A stretch of 64,000 nucleotides of DNA from CAJBNH01 sp964447285. Lineage in GTDB: Bacteria; Myxococcota_A; UBA9042. The notes beneath the pieces were generated by a model. It saw only the letters and a list, made by a program, of their open reading frames with translations, was not told the origin of the DNA and ran no database searches. Made by a program: the position numbers and the translations under genes. The DNA lies in the NCBI GenBank assembly GCA_964447285.1, contig CAYURO010000010.1, forward strand, positions 1 to 64,000, in the 5' to 3' direction. Below are positions 15,832-24,013 of the stretch, piece after piece (the first letter of the stretch is position 1; every line of letters begins with the position of its first letter).

Positions 15832-18378
15832 TCACTCCTGAACGGTTGCGTTGGTGGCCCGCAGCACCTCGGCGGCGACTTCGGCCGGGGCTTCGAGCAG
15901 CAAATTGTGGCCCGCATCGGGAACCACGCGATGGTTTAGGCGGGACGGATTCACGGCACGCAAGTCGGCCGCGATCCGGGTGAATTTCTCGTCCAGCGCC
16001 CCCGTCAGCAGCCACACCGGCGGCCCGGAAACGGCCAGCGATGGCGCGAAGTCGGGCATGGCTCCCAGCCCCAAGGTCTCGAGAGATCTGGCGATTCCCT
16101 CGTCGTCGTGTCCCAGCCGCACGCGGCGCTGTGCGTCCAACACGGTGACGGGCAGGCGGTCCTGCGAGGCGAACAGTGGCAGGCGCTGCCAATCGGCAAC
16201 GAAATCGGCCAAACCGTCGCGCCGGATCGCCGTGGTATGGGCCAACTCGTGCTCTGCACGGTTCTTTCGCTCCGGCGTTTGGGTCGGACCCAAGCCGGGA
16301 TTCACGCCGACCAGCACGGCCGACCGCACGCGCTGCGGATGACGCGCCAAAAGGCCCAGCGCCACCCGCGCACCCATCGAGTAAGCCCCCAGAACAAAGG
16401 GAGACTCCGGCAGCGTGGCCGCAAGTCGATCGATGGCCTGCGCAAACGACTCGTGCGACTCCAAATCGACGCCGCCGTGGCCGGGCAGCGTTGGGATCAC
16501 GACGGGTCCCGGCCAGTTCAACGCGTCGAGTACCGCGTGCCAGACGCTAGGCAGGCCCAGAAACCCGTGCAGGAGGACGAGGGTGGGGGCGTCGCTGACT
16601 TCTGAGCCCGCCACCCCCAAGTCCGCCACCGCAACGCCCATCGCCGCGCGCGCATCGCCCCCCGCCCCATCCGCCACAACAGCCTCGACCAGCGTCGCTC
16701 CCGGCCGCTGCCATGCTTCAGACAGGACCGCCGCCAAATTCCGCCCATCCGTCACTCGCGCGAACGGCACACCGAAGGCTGCGGCCACGTGCTGGAAGTC
16801 CAGATGCTGCGGGGTGATCAGGTGCCGCTCGACCGTCTCGGCCAGCTCGGGGACGCGCCCCACCGGCAGCTCGGCAAAGATGCGGCCGCCGTGGTTGTTC
16901 GTGACGACGATCACCAAGGGCTGTGCCAAGTTGCGCAGGCTCGCGAAGCCGCCCAGGTCGTGCTGCGCCGCCAGGTCGCCCAGCAGCAGGGCCGTCGGCC
17001 GGTCGGCGCCCAGACACGCGCCTGCTGCACCGGACACCAGGCCGTCGATACCGGCCACGCCGCGCTGATGCAGCACAGTGACGCCGTGGTTGGCCGGCGG
17101 ACTCCAGGTGTCCAGACCGCGGACCGCCATGCTGTTGCCCACGCACAGCTGCGCGCCCGCGGGCAGGGACTCCAGCAGCGCCCGCGCCACCGTGCCGTCG
17201 TGCCAGGCGTCGGTCGTGCCCTGCCGCGCCGCCTCGCGGACCGACGACTCCAGCCGCCACAGCTCGGCCCCCCATGCCTCATCACGGCGACCGCGAACGC
17301 CGGTCGGCTCCAGCAACTCCGCCAGCGCGTTTGCGAATTCGACAGGCTGGGCGTGGACCATCGCATCGGCGCGGCCCTGCGGGTCGTACCAGCCGTGCGG
17401 CGCGACGTGGACCCGCACCCTCGTCACCGTCGTACCCGTCCAGGCCGCCAGCGCTTGGGTCACGGGCGTCATGCCCAGCTGCAGCACCAGCTCGGGACGA
17501 GGCGGCCGTCGCGACGCATCGCGCAAGAACCCCTCGAATCCACCCAGAAACGCGTCGGCTCCCGTTCCCGTCCAGCGCGCGCCGCTGGGGCCTTCGACCA
17601 GCACCGGCCAGCCCGTCGCTGCGTGCAACCGGGTCAGTGCGTCGCTCAGCCCGTCAACCGCTGGACCGACCGACGGCCCTGCCACCACCAGCACACGACG
17701 ACACGACTGCGCCTGCTGGGCCAGCCACGCTGCCGGGACCTCGCAACCTGTCCTGTTGGCTGCGAAATGCCGCGTCGGCATCACCGCCATCGCCCGCCGC
17801 CACGCCGGACCCCACGCAGGGGTATCGGCCGACTCGCGTGGCTCCAACGGCTTGCGAAATCGCAGGTTGACGTGCACGGGCCCCGGTTCCGGCGACTGCG
17901 CCAAAGCCACCGCCTGCGCCGCCACCCGCGCCACGGCACCGAAGGCCGGCGTCAAGGCATCGACCTCGCCCACCTCAAGCACCGCGCGAACGTACGGCCG
18001 GAACATGGGCAGCTGCGTCAGCGTCTGCGAGGCGCCGGCCTGTTGCACCTCCCACGGCCGATCGGCAGACAGCAGCACCAGCGGCAAGCGCGCCTCATGA
18101 GCCTCGAGCACCGCCGGCAGCCAGTGGCCCACCGCAGTGCCAGAAGTACAAAGGATCGCTGCGGGAACACCTGTCGCGCGCACCAGCCCCAAGGCAAAGA
18201 ACGCCGCGTCGCGCTCATCGACGACCGGATGCACCTGCAGGCCGGGCTCAGCACCCGCCGCCAGCGCCAGCGGCATCGACCGCGCGCCGGGACTCAACAC
18301 CAGATGCCGCACGCCGCAACGCGCAAGCGAGGCCAGGAACAGCCGCGCGCACGCCGTCTGGAGGTCGGGCCAGCTCAT
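15832..18378 (-). CDS. menD-menH: MenD-MenH fusion: SEPHCHC synthase plus SHCHC synthase
   Basis: One 848-residue frame carries two enzymes. Residues ~1-570 are MenD, a thiamine-diphosphate enzyme adding succinic semialdehyde to isochorismate: RHLVLSPGARSMPLALAA at the N-terminus, CTSGTAVGHWLPAVLEA, LSADRPWEVQQAGASQTL, and the C-terminal cofactor domain GNSMAVRGLDTW ... GVAGIDGLVSGAAGA. Residues ~590-848 are MenH, an alpha/beta hydrolase that removes pyruvate: LVLLHGFLGLPSVW, nucleophile Ser in GAYSMGARVALG (~667), and catalytic His in DAGHNLLLEAP. No stop or frameshift separates them; the linker is Ala/Gly-rich. ATG 18378 overlaps the menF stop (ATGA). Separate menD and menH genes are the usual state; plant PHYLLO carries a comparable fusion. 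Confidence 0.93.
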   Translation of the reverse strand: MSWPDLQTACARLFLASLARCGVRHLVLSPGARSMPLALAAGAEPGLQVHPVVDERDAAFFALGLVRATGVPAAILCTSGTAVGHWLPAVLEAHEARLPLVLLSADRPWEVQQAGASQTLTQLPMFRPYVRAVLEVGEVDALTPAFGAVARVAAQAVALAQSPEPGPVHVNLRFRKPLEPRESADTPAWGPAWRRAMAVMPTRHFAANRTGCEVPAAWLAQQAQSCRRVLVVAGPSVGPAVDGLSDALTRLHAATGWPVLVEGPSGARWTGTGADAFLGGFEGFLRDASRRPPRPELVLQLGMTPVTQALAAWTGTTVTRVRVHVAPHGWYDPQGRADAMVHAQPVEFANALAELLEPTGVRGRRDEAWGAELWRLESSVREAARQGTTDAWHDGTVARALLESLPAGAQLCVGNSMAVRGLDTWSPPANHGVTVLHQRGVAGIDGLVSGAAGACLGADRPTALLLGDLAAQHDLGGFASLRNLAQPLVIVVTNNHGGRIFAELPVGRVPELAETVERHLITPQHLDFQHVAAAFGVPFARVTDGRNLAAVLSEAWQRPGATLVEAVVADGAGGDARAAMGVAVADLGVAGSEVSDAPTLVLLHGFLGLPSVWHAVLDALNWPGPVVIPTLPGHGGVDLESHESFAQAIDRLAATLPESPFVLGAYSMGARVALGLLARHPQRVRSAVLVGVNPGLGPTQTPERKNRAEHELAHTTAIRRDGLADFVADWQRLPLFASQDRLPVTVLDAQRRVRLGHDDEGIARSLETLGLGAMPDFAPSLAVSGPPVWLLTGALDEKFTRIAADLRAVNPSRLNHRVVPDAGHNLLLEAPAEVAAEVLRATNATVQE

Positions 18379-19712
18379 GCCGTCCCCCCAAGCGCACGCA
18401 ACATCGGCTGCAGCTTCCACCGCGTCTCGGTCCACTCGGCCTGCGCGTCAGAGCCACGGACCAGACCCGCGCCGGCATACAACCGGACACGGTCGGCCTC
18501 GACCAACCCACATCGCAGTGCGACCACGAAGCACCCGTCGCCCTTCGCGTCGAACCAACCCACGGCACCCGCGTACCAGCCACGGTCAAAGCCTTCGTGT
18601 TCTTTCAGGAAAGCCAGCGCTGCCGGTCGGGGTGTGCCGCAAGTTGCGGGTGTGGGATGCAGGCGCTCGACCAGGTCCAGCACGTGCACGTCGGTCGTCA
18701 GCGTCCCCTCGACCCGTGAGCGCAGGTGCCGCAGGCCTTGCAGCTCGCGCACCGTCGGCTGCTGATCGATGTGCAGGGCGTCGCAAAGGGGCCCCAGCGC
18801 CTCGCGCACGGCCTCGCGCACCCACCCATGCTCCCGCTCGATCTTGTCGCCCTGCAGCGTCGACTGGGGCGCGGCATCGGCAGCGGTTCCGGCCAGCGCC
18901 TCACTGGTGACCTGACGGCCGGTGCGACGTACCAGCAGCTCCGGCGTGGCCCCCAGAAACGTCTTGCCCTGCCTCTGGAAAGCAAACACGGTGGCATCGC
19001 GCTCGACCGCCGCCAGCCGCCGCACCACGCTGTCCGGGTCCAGTGGACGGTCCAGCCGCACCGTCGCCTCACGCGCCAACACGACCTTGTCCAGTTGCCC
19101 CGCCGTCATCGCCCGCAGCGCCGCTTGGACGGTCTCTCGCCAGCGCGTCGTCTCGTCGTCCGCGTCCTGGCTCGCACTGGCGTACGGATTCGCTTCCAGT
19201 TCAGCGTGTTGTCCGATCCGGGAGGCTTCCAGGGCCACCGCGCGCGCCTCGTTCGGGTCGTGCAGCTCGCCGGCCACCAGCGTCAGGCGCACGAACGCGC
19301 GACCGCCCACCTGCCCCCAAACCCAGCGCGGCAACGTGAAGCTTCCGTCACCGAACGCCTGCCACGTTTCGCCCCGCTGCACGTCTGGCCGAAAGGCGAG
19401 GCCGCCGACCAACACCGGCCCCGGCAGCGCGTCCAGCCCCGGTTCGCGCAAGTCGGCCATTCGTGACAGCAATTCCTGCGCCGACTGCCGCACGTGAACA
19501 CATCGCCGGTCGCCCGACGCCGTCACGCTGACCGTCGCCCCACGCCAGACCAGTCGCAACCCGCCGTCACCGGGCAGGAACCCGCCGCACTCGCCCTCGC
19601 CCGCCAGCAGCCCATCCGGCCCCCGGTCGCAGCCGACCGTCACCGACACAAGCTCGTTCGGCCGCACCGTCCGGGCGACCTGCTCGAACAGGCGCAGCCA
19701 GCGGTCAGGCAT
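18375..19712 (-). CDS. menF: Isochorismate synthase (MenF)
   Basis: This 445-residue protein has the chorismate-binding (anthranilate synthase component I-like) domain in its C-terminal half: KVVLAREATVRLD, FLGATPELLVRR, EALAGTAADA, a helical KIEREHGWVREAV, HPTPATCGTPRPAALAF, and the final RWKLQPML. The enzyme converts chorismate to isochorismate, the first committed step of menaquinone synthesis; salicylate or siderophore synthases are excluded by the operon. ATG 19712 lies inside the end of the upstream aroF-like gene (8-base overlap), and its stop overlaps the menD-menH start. Translation of the three genes is probably coupled. Confidence 0.94.
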   Translation of the reverse strand: MPDRWLRLFEQVARTVRPNELVSVTVGCDRGPDGLLAGEGECGGFLPGDGGLRLVWRGATVSVTASGDRRCVHVRQSAQELLSRMADLREPGLDALPGPVLVGGLAFRPDVQRGETWQAFGDGSFTLPRWVWGQVGGRAFVRLTLVAGELHDPNEARAVALEASRIGQHAELEANPYASASQDADDETTRWRETVQAALRAMTAGQLDKVVLAREATVRLDRPLDPDSVVRRLAAVERDATVFAFQRQGKTFLGATPELLVRRTGRQVTSEALAGTAADAAPQSTLQGDKIEREHGWVREAVREALGPLCDALHIDQQPTVRELQGLRHLRSRVEGTLTTDVHVLDLVERLHPTPATCGTPRPAALAFLKEHEGFDRGWYAGAVGWFDAKGDGCFVVALRCGLVEADRVRLYAGAGLVRGSDAQAEWTETRWKLQPMLRALGGTA

Positions 19713-20724
19713 GAACCGTCGCCTCTCGATCGACAGGGGGCAAGGGCTCGCGGCCCAAGCGCAATTCCTTCATCAGCGACTCCAGCTCGGCGGTCGACAG
19801 GGCCTGGGCGCCGTCACTCAACGCCTGACCCGGCGCGTCGTGGACCTCGACCATCACCCCCGCGGCCCCGGCGCCCACGGCAGCGCGCACCAGCGGCGCG
19901 ATCAGGTCGCGGCGACCCGTCGCGTGCGAGGGGTCCACCACCACGGCCAGCCGCTCGCCATGCGAAAGCAGCGCCACTGCGCCCAGATCCAGCAGGTTGC
20001 GGGTCGAGTCGTCAAAGCCACGAACACCGCGCTCGCAGAACGCGACGCCCTGGCAGCCGGCCGACAGCAGGTACTCGCCCGCCAACAGCCACTCGTCGAT
20101 GCGCGCCGCCATGCCCCGCTTCAGCAGCACGGGCCGCCCGGTCTTGCCGACCGCACGCAACAGCGCGAAGTTCTGCATGTTTCGCGAACCGATCTGCATC
20201 ACGTCGGCGTGTTCGGCCACGGCCTCGGCGTCGGCCTCACTCATCACTTCCGTCACGACCCGCAGCCCGTGGCGGTCCGCCGCCTGCCGCAGCCAATCCA
20301 GCGCCCGTGCACCGTGACCTTGGAACGAATACGGCGACGTGCGCGGCTTGAAGGCGCCCCCGCGCAGAAACGCAACGCCCATCCCCGCAAGACGTGCGGC
20401 CACGCTGTCGATGTGGTCCTGCGACTCGACGCTGCACGGCCCGGCGAACACCATCGGCCGCTGCGATGACAACACCACCCCGCCCACATTCAGCGAGGGC
20501 CCCATCGCGCGCACCAGCGGCCACGCAGCCTGAGGCACGGCGACGGCCGACACGCCGGGAATACGGCGCAGCTCGTCCGGGTCCACGACGGCGCTGAACG
20601 GCGCGATGACCAGATGCGACTCGCCGCCCGGGGCATCCTCGACCGAGGCGATCCAAAGACCACGCGCGGTCAATTCCCGCTGCACTTCAGCGACTTGCTG
20701 CCTGCTTTGAACCGTAACGATCAT
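19705..20724 (-). CDS. aroF: 3-Deoxy-7-phosphoheptulonate (DAHP) synthase, class I, ferredoxin-like N-domain type
   Basis: This 339-residue protein has a short N-terminal ferredoxin-like/ACT-like domain (MIVTVQSRQQVAEVQREL) and the barrel with GPCSVES, GGAFKPRTSPYSFQG, VTEVMSEADAE, QIGSRNMQNF, LLKRGM, CERGVRGFD, VDPSHATGRRDL and the C-terminal HDAPGQALSDGAQ. It condenses phosphoenolpyruvate and erythrose 4-phosphate at the entry of the shikimate pathway; this is the Bacillus/Thermotoga-type class I enzyme of about 340 residues. Its place between the polyprenyl synthase and MenF suggests a dedicated chorismate supply for menaquinone. It overlaps menF by 8 bases and follows the polyprenyl synthase stop region by 7 bases. 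Confidence 0.95.
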   Translation of the reverse strand: MIVTVQSRQQVAEVQRELTARGLWIASVEDAPGGESHLVIAPFSAVVDPDELRRIPGVSAVAVPQAAWPLVRAMGPSLNVGGVVLSSQRPMVFAGPCSVESQDHIDSVAARLAGMGVAFLRGGAFKPRTSPYSFQGHGARALDWLRQAADRHGLRVVTEVMSEADAEAVAEHADVMQIGSRNMQNFALLRAVGKTGRPVLLKRGMAARIDEWLLAGEYLLSAGCQGVAFCERGVRGFDDSTRNLLDLGAVALLSHGERLAVVVDPSHATGRRDLIAPLVRAAVGAGAAGVMVEVHDAPGQALSDGAQALSTAELESLMKELRLGREPLPPVDREATVHA

Positions 20725-20731
20725 CAGACGC

Positions 20732-21820
20732 TCACTTGCTGCGGGCGAGCGACGCCCAGGCGACAGTCTCCAGCGCTTCCCTGGCCCAACACGGCGGCAC
20801 CGCGTCCAGTCGGGCGACGGCAGACTCGGCATAGGCCCGGGCGCGGGCCAGCGAATCTTCAACGGCATGGGTCTGCAGCACCGAACGTTGCACCGCGCGG
20901 GCCGTCTCGGTGTCGACCGGCACGTCCAGATTCGCGGCAATCCCCTCCAGCAACGGCCGCAGCGCCGGGTCGCGCGCCAGGGCCAGCAAAAGCGGATACG
21001 TCATCTTGCCTTCGCGCAGGTCGGTAAACAGCGCCTTGCCCGTCACCGCCGGGTCGCCCGCGATGTCCAGCACGTCATCGACGATCTGGAACGCAAGGCC
21101 CAAGTCCTGCCCGTACGCCTCGAGCGCACGCGCCACCGTCTCGTCCACGCCACCCGCCCGCGCCCCGGAGAACAGCGCAGCGCGAAACAGCGCCGCCGTC
21201 TTGCCTTCGATCACGGCAAAGTAGGTGGCCTCATCGGCATCGACCTTGCCGCGCCGCCCCAGCTGCAGCGCCTCTGCGACGACCATTTGGCGGATCACGC
21301 TGAGCACGTGGTCGATCAGGTCCACCAGACCCGTTTCACGAATCAGCTCGAGGGCTTCCACCAGCAACAAGTCGCCGCCGTAGATGGACGCCGCGTTGCC
21401 CCAAATCATGCGTGCGGTCGGGGTGCCGCGCCGCAGCTCGCCCAGATCCACCACGTCGTCGTGCAACAGCGTGGCGTTGTGCACCAGCTCGACGGCGGCA
21501 GCGACCTTGCGCGCGTTCTCGCCAAAACCTGTGCCGATGCGCGAGGCAAGCGCGACACACATCGGACGCAGGCGCTTGCCCTCCGCCGAAAGCAAGTGAC
21601 GGGCGCTGTGGTGGGCGACCGACCGACCGTGCGCGATGCCCGTCAGCAGCGACTCGATCACCGCGATGTCGTCGGCCATTTCCTGACGAATGACCTCGAG
21701 CTTGTCGATCAGCTCCAGCGGGTCCTGACCCGCCGCAGTCGACCGGAGCGGCGTCGGACGCGGATCGACCGGCAGGTCGGCGCGCCGCGAGTGCTCGGCG
21801 GGAAATGGAAGGGTGCTCAC
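20732..21820 (-). CDS. Polyprenyl diphosphate synthase (long-chain trans-prenyltransferase)
   Basis: This 362-residue protein is a polyprenyl synthetase. The first Asp-rich motif is LLHDDVVDLGELRRGTPTA, the second FQIVDDVLDIAGD, and an N-terminal SAEGKRLRPMCVAL aligns with the GKRxRP isoprenyl-diphosphate site. It elongates farnesyl or geranylgeranyl diphosphate with IPP; in this operon it most likely makes the menaquinone side chain used by MenA. The ~50-residue N-terminal extension is Pro/Arg-rich. The start is GTG 21820, preceded by AAGGAG, and this GTGA overlaps the stop of the regulator gene, indicating translational coupling. Product length cannot be read from sequence. Confidence 0.93.
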   Translation of the reverse strand: MSTLPFPAEHSRRADLPVDPRPTPLRSTAAGQDPLELIDKLEVIRQEMADDIAVIESLLTGIAHGRSVAHHSARHLLSAEGKRLRPMCVALASRIGTGFGENARKVAAAVELVHNATLLHDDVVDLGELRRGTPTARMIWGNAASIYGGDLLLVEALELIRETGLVDLIDHVLSVIRQMVVAEALQLGRRGKVDADEATYFAVIEGKTAALFRAALFSGARAGGVDETVARALEAYGQDLGLAFQIVDDVLDIAGDPAVTGKALFTDLREGKMTYPLLLALARDPALRPLLEGIAANLDVPVDTETARAVQRSVLQTHAVEDSLARARAYAESAVARLDAVPPCWAREALETVAWASLARSK

Positions 21821-22479
21821 GGGTGCTCCTTGAGGCGACGCAGGCCCTCCAGGGGAAAGCGGACGAGGTCGCCGAAGCCGGTCAGATCGACGCGACGAGA
21901 CGCGATGAAGGCGTCCAGCGTGGTCTTGGCGAGGAGGATGAAGGCCAGCAGTCGGCGCAATCGGTCGCGCGTGACTTGGGGAACTGAACCGCGGGGAGCC
22001 TGATCCAGCAGGGCTTGAGCGCGCTGCAACCGCCCCAACACGGACTCGCCCAGCAGCTTCTCTCGCTGCTCGAAGACCTTGGAAATCATGCGCCAGAAGT
22101 CGGTCTCGGCCTCGAAGTAGTCCTTGCGTTCTCCAGGCTTCCACACGCGCTTGACGACGGCCCAACGCTGCAATTCGTGCATCGCCGTATTCACGCCGCC
22201 TGCGCTCATCTGCAGGCGCTCGCCGATGACGGCCGCCGGCAAGGGCTCGCCCGCCAGAAAGAGCACGGTCCAGATGCGCCCGAGGCACTTGCGGAAACCC
22301 CAGTGCTCGATGATGTCGCCCATCGCGTCGGCGGCGAGCAACTCAGCTTCCAGTCGATAGTTTCTCGGGGCGTCTGGCATCATGGGTGCGGGCGTCTTCT
22401 CATCTTTCAGAAAGTTCTGAAACAGGATAGTGCGAGCCTGAGTTTCGGACAAGGGCTCGCCCGGAAACACCGCGTTCAC
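21817..22479 (-). CDS. GbsR/MarR-type winged-helix transcriptional regulator
   Basis: This 220-residue protein carries a winged helix-turn-helix in the middle (IWTVLFLAGEPLPAAVIGERLQMSAGGVNTAMHELQRWAVVKRVWKPGERKDYFEAE is the segment at residues ~90-145, with the LQMSAGGVNTAMHEL recognition helix). The arrangement resembles GbsR-family regulators of the MarR superfamily. A helical C-terminus may dimerise. The start is GTG 22479 overlapping the thioesterase stop (GTGA); a later Met at MMPDAPRN would give a length closer to known GbsR proteins and remains possible. Because it sits inside the men operon, it may control quinone synthesis in response to an unknown signal. Confidence 0.8.
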   Translation of the reverse strand: MNAVFPGEPLSETQARTILFQNFLKDEKTPAPMMPDAPRNYRLEAELLAADAMGDIIEHWGFRKCLGRIWTVLFLAGEPLPAAVIGERLQMSAGGVNTAMHELQRWAVVKRVWKPGERKDYFEAETDFWRMISKVFEQREKLLGESVLGRLQRAQALLDQAPRGSVPQVTRDRLRRLLAFILLAKTTLDAFIASRRVDLTGFGDLVRFPLEGLRRLKEHP

Positions 22480-22997
22480 GCTGGGCCCCTGACGCTGTCG
22501 AATCGGTCAAGCGCCGGCCAGCCCGCGAACACCGACCAGTCGGGCGGCGCAATCGCCACGAACAGCCCTTCTGCGCTGGCGCACACTCGACCACCCTTCG
22601 TTACTTCCGCACGAAGACTCAGCTTTCGGCCCGCGACGGCCTCGACCCACGCGTCGATCGTCACCGTGTCGCCAACGTGCTGCGCCAACCGGAAGTCGGT
22701 CGACACCCGAGCGCCCGCCGCCACCCAACCGGCCATCCAGCAGGTCCATCCCATCGCCTCGTCACACAGGGCGGCCACCAGCCCGCCGTGAACGTGCAGC
22801 GGCAGCCCCTCGGCGTCGGCACCCCACGTCATCTCGCCGTGCAGTCGCTGCTTTTCACCCGACCACGACCACGCGCCCGACACGTCGGCACGCCCCAAGT
22901 GACGGCTGGGCGGCCACGGCAACGGCAGGTCGGCCACGACGGGTCCACCGAAGGGCGGGGGCGCGGACGCGGGCGATGTAGAGGTGGGGGAGGTCAT
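22476..22997 (-). CDS. Hotdog-fold (PaaI/4HBT-type) thioesterase, candidate DHNA-CoA thioesterase
   Basis: This 173-residue protein has the central hotdog helix motif HVHGGLVAALCDEAMGW followed by a STDFRLAQHVGDTVTIDAWVEA strand set, as in acyl-CoA thioesterases of the PaaI group. It is the first gene of the menaquinone operon. The pathway needs a thioesterase to release DHNA from DHNA-CoA (MenI in characterised bacteria), and no other candidate is visible, so MenI function is a reasonable inference. The ~35-residue N-terminus is Pro/Ser/Ala-rich. The start is ATG 22997. A promoter-like element just upstream would give a leader of only a few bases, and no strong ribosome site is seen. Confidence 0.82.
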   Translation of the reverse strand: MTSPTSTSPASAPPPFGGPVVADLPLPWPPSRHLGRADVSGAWSWSGEKQRLHGEMTWGADAEGLPLHVHGGLVAALCDEAMGWTCWMAGWVAAGARVSTDFRLAQHVGDTVTIDAWVEAVAGRKLSLRAEVTKGGRVCASAEGLFVAIAPPDWSVFAGWPALDRFDSVRGPA

Positions 22998-23008
22998 GAG
23001 GGGCCGCG

Positions 23009-23037
23009 AGTCTAGGGCGAATTCCGGGTCACGTCGA
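23009..23037 (-). promoter_or_regulatory. Putative promoter of the thioesterase-to-menB operon
   Basis: On the minus strand TCGACG and TAGACT are separated by 17 bases, with the -10 only 11 bases before the ATG at 22997. This implies a nearly leaderless transcript. The element matches the TTGNNN-N17-TAGNNT pattern except at position 2 of the -35. Confidence 0.35.
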
Positions 23038-23083
23038 GCCGCGGACCGGGACGGCTTGCCCGCAGCGCAATCGGCCCTGACCG

Positions 23084-24013
23084 CTACAACGTCCGCCCGT
23101 GCAAGTCCCGCCCGGCAAGGTCGACTTCAGTTAAAGCATTAGCTTCCCTATCACCATGCAGACCGATGTAATCACTACGCAAGCCACGACAGTATGGCCG
23201 GGCCGCGCAAGCCTCGCAGACGGCAGGGTAGATGCCCTGCTCATAGGCCGATGTCTCCATCGCAAACGCCCGCCCGTCCGGCTGCACCACCACCAGCGCC
23301 ATGCCCGCCGCGTCGAACAGGCCGTCCCACAGCTCGGGCGGCGTCGTGCAAGGCGGCGTGTGCAAGGTGCAAAGCGTCACGCCCTCGCCGTCCGCCACCG
23401 CCCGCGCCTGCCGCAACACGGGTGTCAGGTCCGCCAGTCGCGGCACCAGGTCGCGCACCGCGTCGCCGCCCTCGAAGGCCGAAAACAGCCACAGGTTGAA
23501 ATGCTTCAGCCCCTCGCGCGCATAAGCCTGCACCAACGCCGGAAGCTCGCGAAACGTCCGGGTGGTCAGCAGGACGTCCCCTTCCAGCCGCGCGTCGGTC
23601 GCCTGCAGCGCCTGCAGCCCCGCCCGCATCGCCACGTGGGCGCCCGGGGTCTGGTGCAGCTCGTCGTGCAGCGCGGGGTCCAGCGTCCGCAGCAGCAGAT
23701 TGACCTCCGTCATGCCCGCGGCCGCCGCCTTCTGCGCGAAAGCCGGATAGGCAAACAGCATGCCGTTGGTCTGTACCTTGGTGCGCCGATAGCCCAACTG
23801 CCGCGCGGCACGCAGGGTCGCCAGAAAGTCCCGTCGCAGCGTCGGCTCGCCGCCGCCCAGCCAAAGGTGTTCCGCGCCCTGCCGCCGCCCCCGCTGCAGC
23901 CAAGCCAGCACGTCCGCAGGCGCCATCTGGTCACTTGAAGCAGCACTACACGCTTGACACCCGATGCATCTGCAATTGCAAGCATAACCAGCGGCAAGCT
24001 CAAGCCACTTCAT
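23084..24013 (-). CDS. Radical SAM protein with C-terminal Cys cluster
   Basis: This 309-residue protein has a C-x3-C-x2-C iron-sulfur motif at Cys12, Cys16 and Cys19 (YACNCRCIGC, with an extra Cys14), the GGGEPTLR SAM-binding glycine motif, TNGMLF and an NLWLFSA strand. A C-terminal CEACAARPYCRG resembles the auxiliary-cluster Cys of SPASM/twitch enzymes. It should generate a 5'-deoxyadenosyl radical; the substrate is unknown. ATG 24013 overlaps the kinase stop (ATGA), so the two are translationally coupled. No small precursor peptide gene is seen beside it, which argues weakly against peptide modification. It lies 86 bases upstream of the men operon on the same strand. Confidence 0.88.
   Translation of the reverse strand: MKWLELAAGYACNCRCIGCQACSAASSDQMAPADVLAWLQRGRRQGAEHLWLGGGEPTLRRDFLATLRAARQLGYRRTKVQTNGMLFAYPAFAQKAAAAGMTEVNLLLRTLDPALHDELHQTPGAHVAMRAGLQALQATDARLEGDVLLTTRTFRELPALVQAYAREGLKHFNLWLFSAFEGGDAVRDLVPRLADLTPVLRQARAVADGEGVTLCTLHTPPCTTPPELWDGLFDAAGMALVVVQPDGRAFAMETSAYEQGIYPAVCEACAARPYCRGLRSDYIGLHGDREANALTEVDLAGRDLHGRTL

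Noticed and set aside
16789..18765. Plus-strand frame opposite menD-menH and menF
   Set aside because: Antisense to well-supported enzymes; composition dominated by Arg, Gln and His.
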